A stretch of 64,000 nt of DNA from Ilex aquifolium (Eukaryota > Streptophyta > Magnoliopsida > Aquifoliales > Aquifoliaceae), in the NCBI GenBank assembly GCA_951799425.1, contig OX637405.1:31293635-31357634 (forward strand), written 5' to 3'. Shown in pieces: positions 59,550 through 64,000 of the stretch (position 1 is its first letter; each line of letters begins with the position of its first letter). The translations under genes and the position numbers were made by a program. The notes beneath the pieces are model-generated. The model did not search any database, was not told where the DNA came from, and was given only the letters and a program-made list of their open reading frames with translations.

Positions 59550-61063
59550 TCAAGAGCCATCCTTAACCTCGTCTGAATCAGAATCACTTGCATTGTAACC
59601 TGATAAAATCAGATCAATCAGGACATATAGAGCACAGCTAATAGCAGCTATATGGCCAAATGCATTCGTGCAAACGCAAGACACAGGCGCAGTGAGAGAA
59701 AAAGAGAGATCACCAGGACGTTTATGGCTAACTTTCCAAACTGAAGATCGAACTCTTGAAGCTCTCATCATCCAGAATCGTCCCTGAAAACATAGAAGAA
59801 GAAATGATATGAAAAGCAAACATACTTCAAAACATAAGCTAATTAGAAACCAAAATACAAGAAATATTCCATGAGTGAGACCAATGAAATACCATAACCT
59901 ATACTTATTATTCAGGACCAAGGAATTTTAGGGTGAGGTTATTTGAATCCCCAAAAAATCCATACCCACCTCATTAAATTCCTTGTCATCAAAATACTAA
60001 ATCTATATCTATCCTGAGTGACTAAAGTCGCTAAATACACCCCATTCTACTTCAACCCTATTTGTGACTAGACCCACGCTAATTTGCCCCCACCCCGTTA
60101 GCATGTTAAACATATTATTCACACCCTCTTACAAATCCAATATACAAACTACACTCACTCCCATAATTTTCCACCATCATTAAATGCTAACTTTAAGAAT
60201 CCAGACATTATGACTTCACCACTAAAATCATGTGAATCCATGCACTTACCCAACACCAACTCATTGACTTGGAAGTTGAAACTTAGTTTCCGTCGGGGTA
60301 TGCAACCTTGGATTGTTGTTGCATATCTAGCTCCTGTTGCAGCTGCTATATCTGTTTTTTTTAATCTATCCAGTTGGTCAATGAAGTTTTTCCGATGGTA
60401 TGCCAACATCATAAGCACATTGGAAGTGTAAATAATTGTAACTATATACATATAAAATGAGACCAGTATTAATGAGACTAGTAATTGTAACCATTTGTGA
60501 AGTGATTTCAGATACAAATTCTAGAAATGAATGATACTAAAGGAATCGCAATGATTCACAAACCATTAGCTTCCCAAAATCTTCTAATCTTTTAGTCTGT
60601 TTTATACTGATTTTCTAGATGAAAGTCTTTTCTCCTTTTTATTTCTTCAGTGTTCTCTTTAAAAGTGTGAGTATTGATTGTTGAAGCCAGTGTTATCCAG
60701 ACCGGCCAGACCAGCTGGACCGTGAACTGGACCCTAAACCGGTCCGGTTTATTAATTGGACCGCCCAAGCAATTGAACCAATGATAAAACGTTAAACCAG
60801 CCGGTTTTGTTCCGGACAGACTGGTAAAAACCAACGGTTCAACTTTTAACTAGAAAAAAAATTCAAAATCCATTTTTTTGGCAATCTTCTTCTCCACTTC
60901 TCCACTAAGCAACCTTACTAAGTCTTCTTCTCTCTCTCTTGCTCTCCATTTCTTCACTGTGCAGCTTCACTATGTGTCTCGAAAAGTCGAAGTCTTCTCC
61001 GGTTCTCCAATGCGGCCTGATCTCCTCCGGCTCCCATAATGGTAAGTCTTCTTCTTCCATTTC

Positions 61064-61112
<49 letters not shown>

Positions 61113-62103
61113 GACACACACACACACACAATTGATACATTCACACACACAGAGTCAAATGCACACACACAGTCGATACACACTAAATTATTATATTTTA
61201 TAATTTTTTTTATTTTTTTATTATATAGCCAATCCAACTAGTTGACCAAATGGTTGAACAGTGAACCATTGACCCAGTCCCTCTACAGGTTCGATGGTCG
61301 GTCTAGTCCTGATAACATTGGTTGAAGCACCAAATATGCAAGTGACTAGCACTTATGCGGTGGCTATCTAACCTGATGGAAGTTTACCATGAAAATACTT
61401 TTTGGCCATTGTTTCTGAAAAAAAAAATTTGTGGATTCTAGAGCAGTCCAATTTTTGCCCTCCGGAATCAGACAATTAGGGTCTCAGGTTTTCCTTTTTC
61501 CAAATTAGAGAGTGATTGCCATGGAGATGTGCCTACACAAATTCTTATGCATATACATAGAGCCATAGACAGAGGAATAGCAAGACAGTCATCAAGCAAT
61601 GTTGGATGACCAGGGATGTATGCGTGTAGATCGGGATGGGGATGGTTTACTCACTTATGGAATGGGTTAAAATAGTGTGGTCTTAGTCACTAATGGATGG
61701 ATACAAAATGGAGTGGCTTTGCAGTTTTATAACACAGAGTCTAATGGGGTGGAGATGGATATTTAGAGGGTCAGAATACCCCCACCCAAAATTCAATTCG
61801 CTTCACCCAACTTCATAATTTTTCTCTAAATTTTTCTCAAACTAGAACCACAGGAAACATAGGGTCTGTTTGGTTTGTGACTGTAAAACCGTTTTTTGTT
61901 TTCAAAATCCAAAAAATGGAGGAAACATGTTTGGACAGCTATGTTCTCTCTTTTGTTTTTCGGAAACTGAGAAGAAAAAGGACAAAGATTAGAGAATATA
62001 TGTGGGCTGTTTTGGCTGATTTTGGGAATAAATTTCGAGAATTTAGAAAACATGGGAGTCCTATGCACTTAATGTACCACTATAAAAGCATTTTTATTCC
62101 CTG

Positions 62104-62142
<39 letters not shown>

Positions 62143-63689
62143 CCGACACCATGGATTTGTCTTCAACCCACAGATCCGGTGACTGGAAGCACAGATCCGA
62201 TGGAAGGCGCGACTCCGGCGAACACCTGATATCTCACCATCGAATCAATGCCTTCTCTTTCTTCAGACCAACAGCTCCGACGTGTCTCTCTCTATCTCAC
62301 TCTCTTTCTTTTTCTCTCTCTCTCTCTCCGAGACCATAGATCTGTCTTCAACCCACAGATCCGACGATTGAAAGGCCCAGCTCCGGTAAACGTCTGAGAT
62401 CCCACCATCGAATCTGATGCCTTCTCCTTCTTCAGACCAACAGCTCCGAAGTCTCTCTCTCTAAGCATCTATACAAATCTAATCAGATCTATACATGATT
62501 TATAGATCTGATTTTTCCAGATCTGTAAAACCATAATTAATTTTTACATGATTAAAGCACCGGTAAACATGATTTATAATAAAATTCACAGATCTGGATG
62601 TAATATGATTGAAGTTAGGTATAATATAATGGTCATTTGAGATTATTTCGATGGTGCTTGTGTTTTTGGGTATAATATGTTTATTTTGATCATTGGAATC
62701 AAATTTTTTTTCTAAGGAAATCATTTATTTTTGGGTTATTATTTTTTGGATTACTGTCCAAACAGGTTTTATTGTTTTCTATTCTATACAACTGTTTTTG
62801 AAATCATATAACCAAACAAGTTTTAAGACACAAAAAATACAAAAACTCTTCCCAAAAATAGTTTTCGGGTACTATTTTTGAAATGCAAACCAAACAGGCT
62901 CATTGTTACATATGGCCCCCTCTCTTCATATCTGCACTTTGTTAGCAACCAAACAGAGCCCCGCACAACTTTTTGGCTTAGTAAAGCTGAAAGTTTAAAC
63001 TTTTGCCTATGAAGTCCAATTAGAGCAAAATTTAGGATTCAGAAGCATCTCTTTTCCCATTTCCTTCAAATTTCTCAGAAATTCAAGCCTGAAGTTCTTC
63101 ATAAACTCCACCACAGCAAAATTAAGACGCAACAAAACTACAAAGCTCCAGCATTGACCAATCAAATCATCCAACAAACATAGAAACACACACACATATG
63201 CATGTGGATCCAAACTTGAACGAAATTGACAAAATTTGTAATTGAGAGGATCCAAATCCCATAAATGTGTATCAACAAGTTTGTCTATTGGCAATGGCAA
63301 TATCAAAAATAAAATAGAACTAAATAAAACCCGTAAAAATGTACCTTCTGGGCATCTCGGCGAACACCATACCCACTATTATACATCTGACCCACCAACA
63401 CCTGCATATTAAAATCCCCAGCTTTGGCCTCTCTGAGGGTATCTTGGAACCACCCCTTCACACAAACAGAAACCACCTGTGAAAGAGGTATACGGAACTG
63501 CTTCTCTCCGAGGTTCTCACTCTCACTCTCACTATCCTCCATCTTCCTCTTCAGCTTCGATGATATCAAACACTTTGGCGACGAGGGTTTTGCGGGTTTG
63601 GGGGTTTTGATGAGTTGTGATGCAATTCCAGTGAGTTGTTGAACTTGAAGCTTAGCTTTTGCTGGTGATGTGGGCGGTGATTTACCCAT
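59550..63689 (-). CDS. Small Sel1-like repeat protein of unknown function
   Basis: Three exons, 63689-63345, 59783-59714 and 59599-59550, join in phase (0, then 1) with GT-AG introns into 154 aa. The first ~70 residues are basic and Ser/Pro/Lys-rich (MGKSPPTSPAKAKLQVQQ...), as in a transit peptide or disordered region. The middle has IPLSQVVSVCVKGWFQDTL. One Sel1-like repeat follows (GDFNMQVLVGQMYNSGYGV-RRDAQKGRFWMMRAS), completed only when exons 1 and 2 are joined. The tail RSSVWKV...GYNASDSDSDEVKDGS is conserved in plant homologues as I remember them. The start is the ATG at 63689; in-frame upstream codons continue to 63842 but look like leader. Intron 1 is 3561 bp and carries two transposon insertions. 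Sel1 repeats usually mediate protein contacts; no function is known here. Confidence 0.82.
60688..61320. mobile_element. hAT-type MITE in Sel1-like intron 1
   Basis: 633 bp flanked by the 8-bp duplication GTTGAAGC (60680-60687 and 61321-61328), with ends CAGTGTTATCCAG and CTGATAACATTG. Sub-terminal regions contain GACCGG/CCGGTC-type motifs on both sides. A composite (CT)n(TA)n(AC)n microsatellite sits inside at about 61067-61130. Confidence 0.88.
61863..62903. mobile_element. Terminal-inverted-repeat element in Sel1-like intron 1
   Basis: The ends are inverted: left GGTCTGTTTGGTTTG, right reading GAGCCTGTTTGGTTTG on the other strand. A related pair lies inside (TGTTTGGACAG near 61929 and CTGTCCAAACA near 62755). 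The interior has a (CT)n tract (about 62104-62140) and a direct duplication of ~140 bp with 185-bp spacing (62148 and 62333). No clear target duplication or transposase was seen. Confidence 0.6.
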
Positions 63690-64000
63690 AAGAAGAGAAG
63701 AGAAACTTACACATGGGTGTATGTGATAGGCGAAGGCATGATAACTCTTATGTACATATGGGTTTACTTGACCAGTTTGTAGGAAGATTTGTGCTTTTTC
63801 TTCAAGCTGTGGAAGAGCCGAATTGGCAGAGACAGCTATCACCTATCAGCATATAAGAAACGAGTAAACGACGTCGAAGACTGAGTCACTTATAACCCAG
63901 GGTGCAATTTGTACGGACTAACTCGAACTCCATCCGAACTCAACTCTAAAAAATAATGTTCAAATTGAGATTTTTAGAGTTAAGGTTAAAAAAATTCATC
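63690..64000. other. Upstream region of Sel1-like gene
   Basis: About 310 bp of presumed leader and promoter for the minus-strand Sel1-like gene. No strong TATA box was found and no further gene is visible up to the window edge. Confidence 0.4.

Noticed and set aside
63690-63842. N-terminal extension of the Sel1-like protein to 63842
   Set aside because: The extra 51 codons lack similarity to the family as remembered, and MGKSPPTSP is the usual type of start; treated as leader.

Overview
This window is nuclear DNA from a flowering plant, almost certainly a eudicot. The genes have many short GT-AG introns in AT-rich spacers, belong to plant families (CHX, clade-E-like PP2C, CASP-like, group I WRKY, FBL3-type F-box/LRR), and are separated by plant LTR retrotransposons and MITEs. 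The species cannot be named from the sequence.

Region 1 (1-11642) is most of one large Ty3/gypsy retrotransposon of the Tat lineage, lying on the minus strand. Its 5' LTR is 10946-11642, followed by a primer binding site and one gag-protease-RT-RNase H-integrase reading frame (10888 down to 5354). That frame is broken by three in-frame stops and no frameshift. The 3' LTR lies beyond the left edge. Between pol and the missing 3' LTR, on the opposite (plus) strand, are three tandem, diverged copies of an intron-containing gene: a gypsy-type putative transposase domain plus coiled coil. Two copies are complete and have their own TATA boxes. A 39-bp tandem repeat able to form two hairpins per unit separates this cluster from pol.

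Region 2 (11643-28200) starts with 6 kb of AT-rich spacer. Three minus-strand genes follow: a three-exon CHX cation/H+ antiporter-like protein (812 aa, with a Gly where the family has a conserved Asp), a five-exon PP2C phosphatase (441 aa, N-myristoylation-type start), and a single-exon FkbM-type methyltransferase-like membrane protein (518 aa).

Region 3 (28200-39717) is a gene-poor transposon graveyard. It holds a Tat-type solo LTR with a 5-bp target duplication, a Mutator-like MITE with a hAT MITE nested inside, three Harbinger-like MITEs joined end to end at shared TTA sites, a fold-back element with internal tandem repeats, and a MITE just upstream of the next gene.

Region 4 (39946-64000) is gene-rich: a CASP-like gene (+, 199 aa), a group I WRKY gene of the WRKY33/25/26 type (-, 574 aa) with a W-box cluster in its promoter, an FBL3-like F-box/LRR gene (-, eight exons, 665 aa), and a small Sel1-repeat protein gene (-, 154 aa) with a 3.6-kb first intron. 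Several introns carry MITEs. The host genes are unrelated in function and form no operon or cluster; the main internal organisation of interest is in the retrotransposon.
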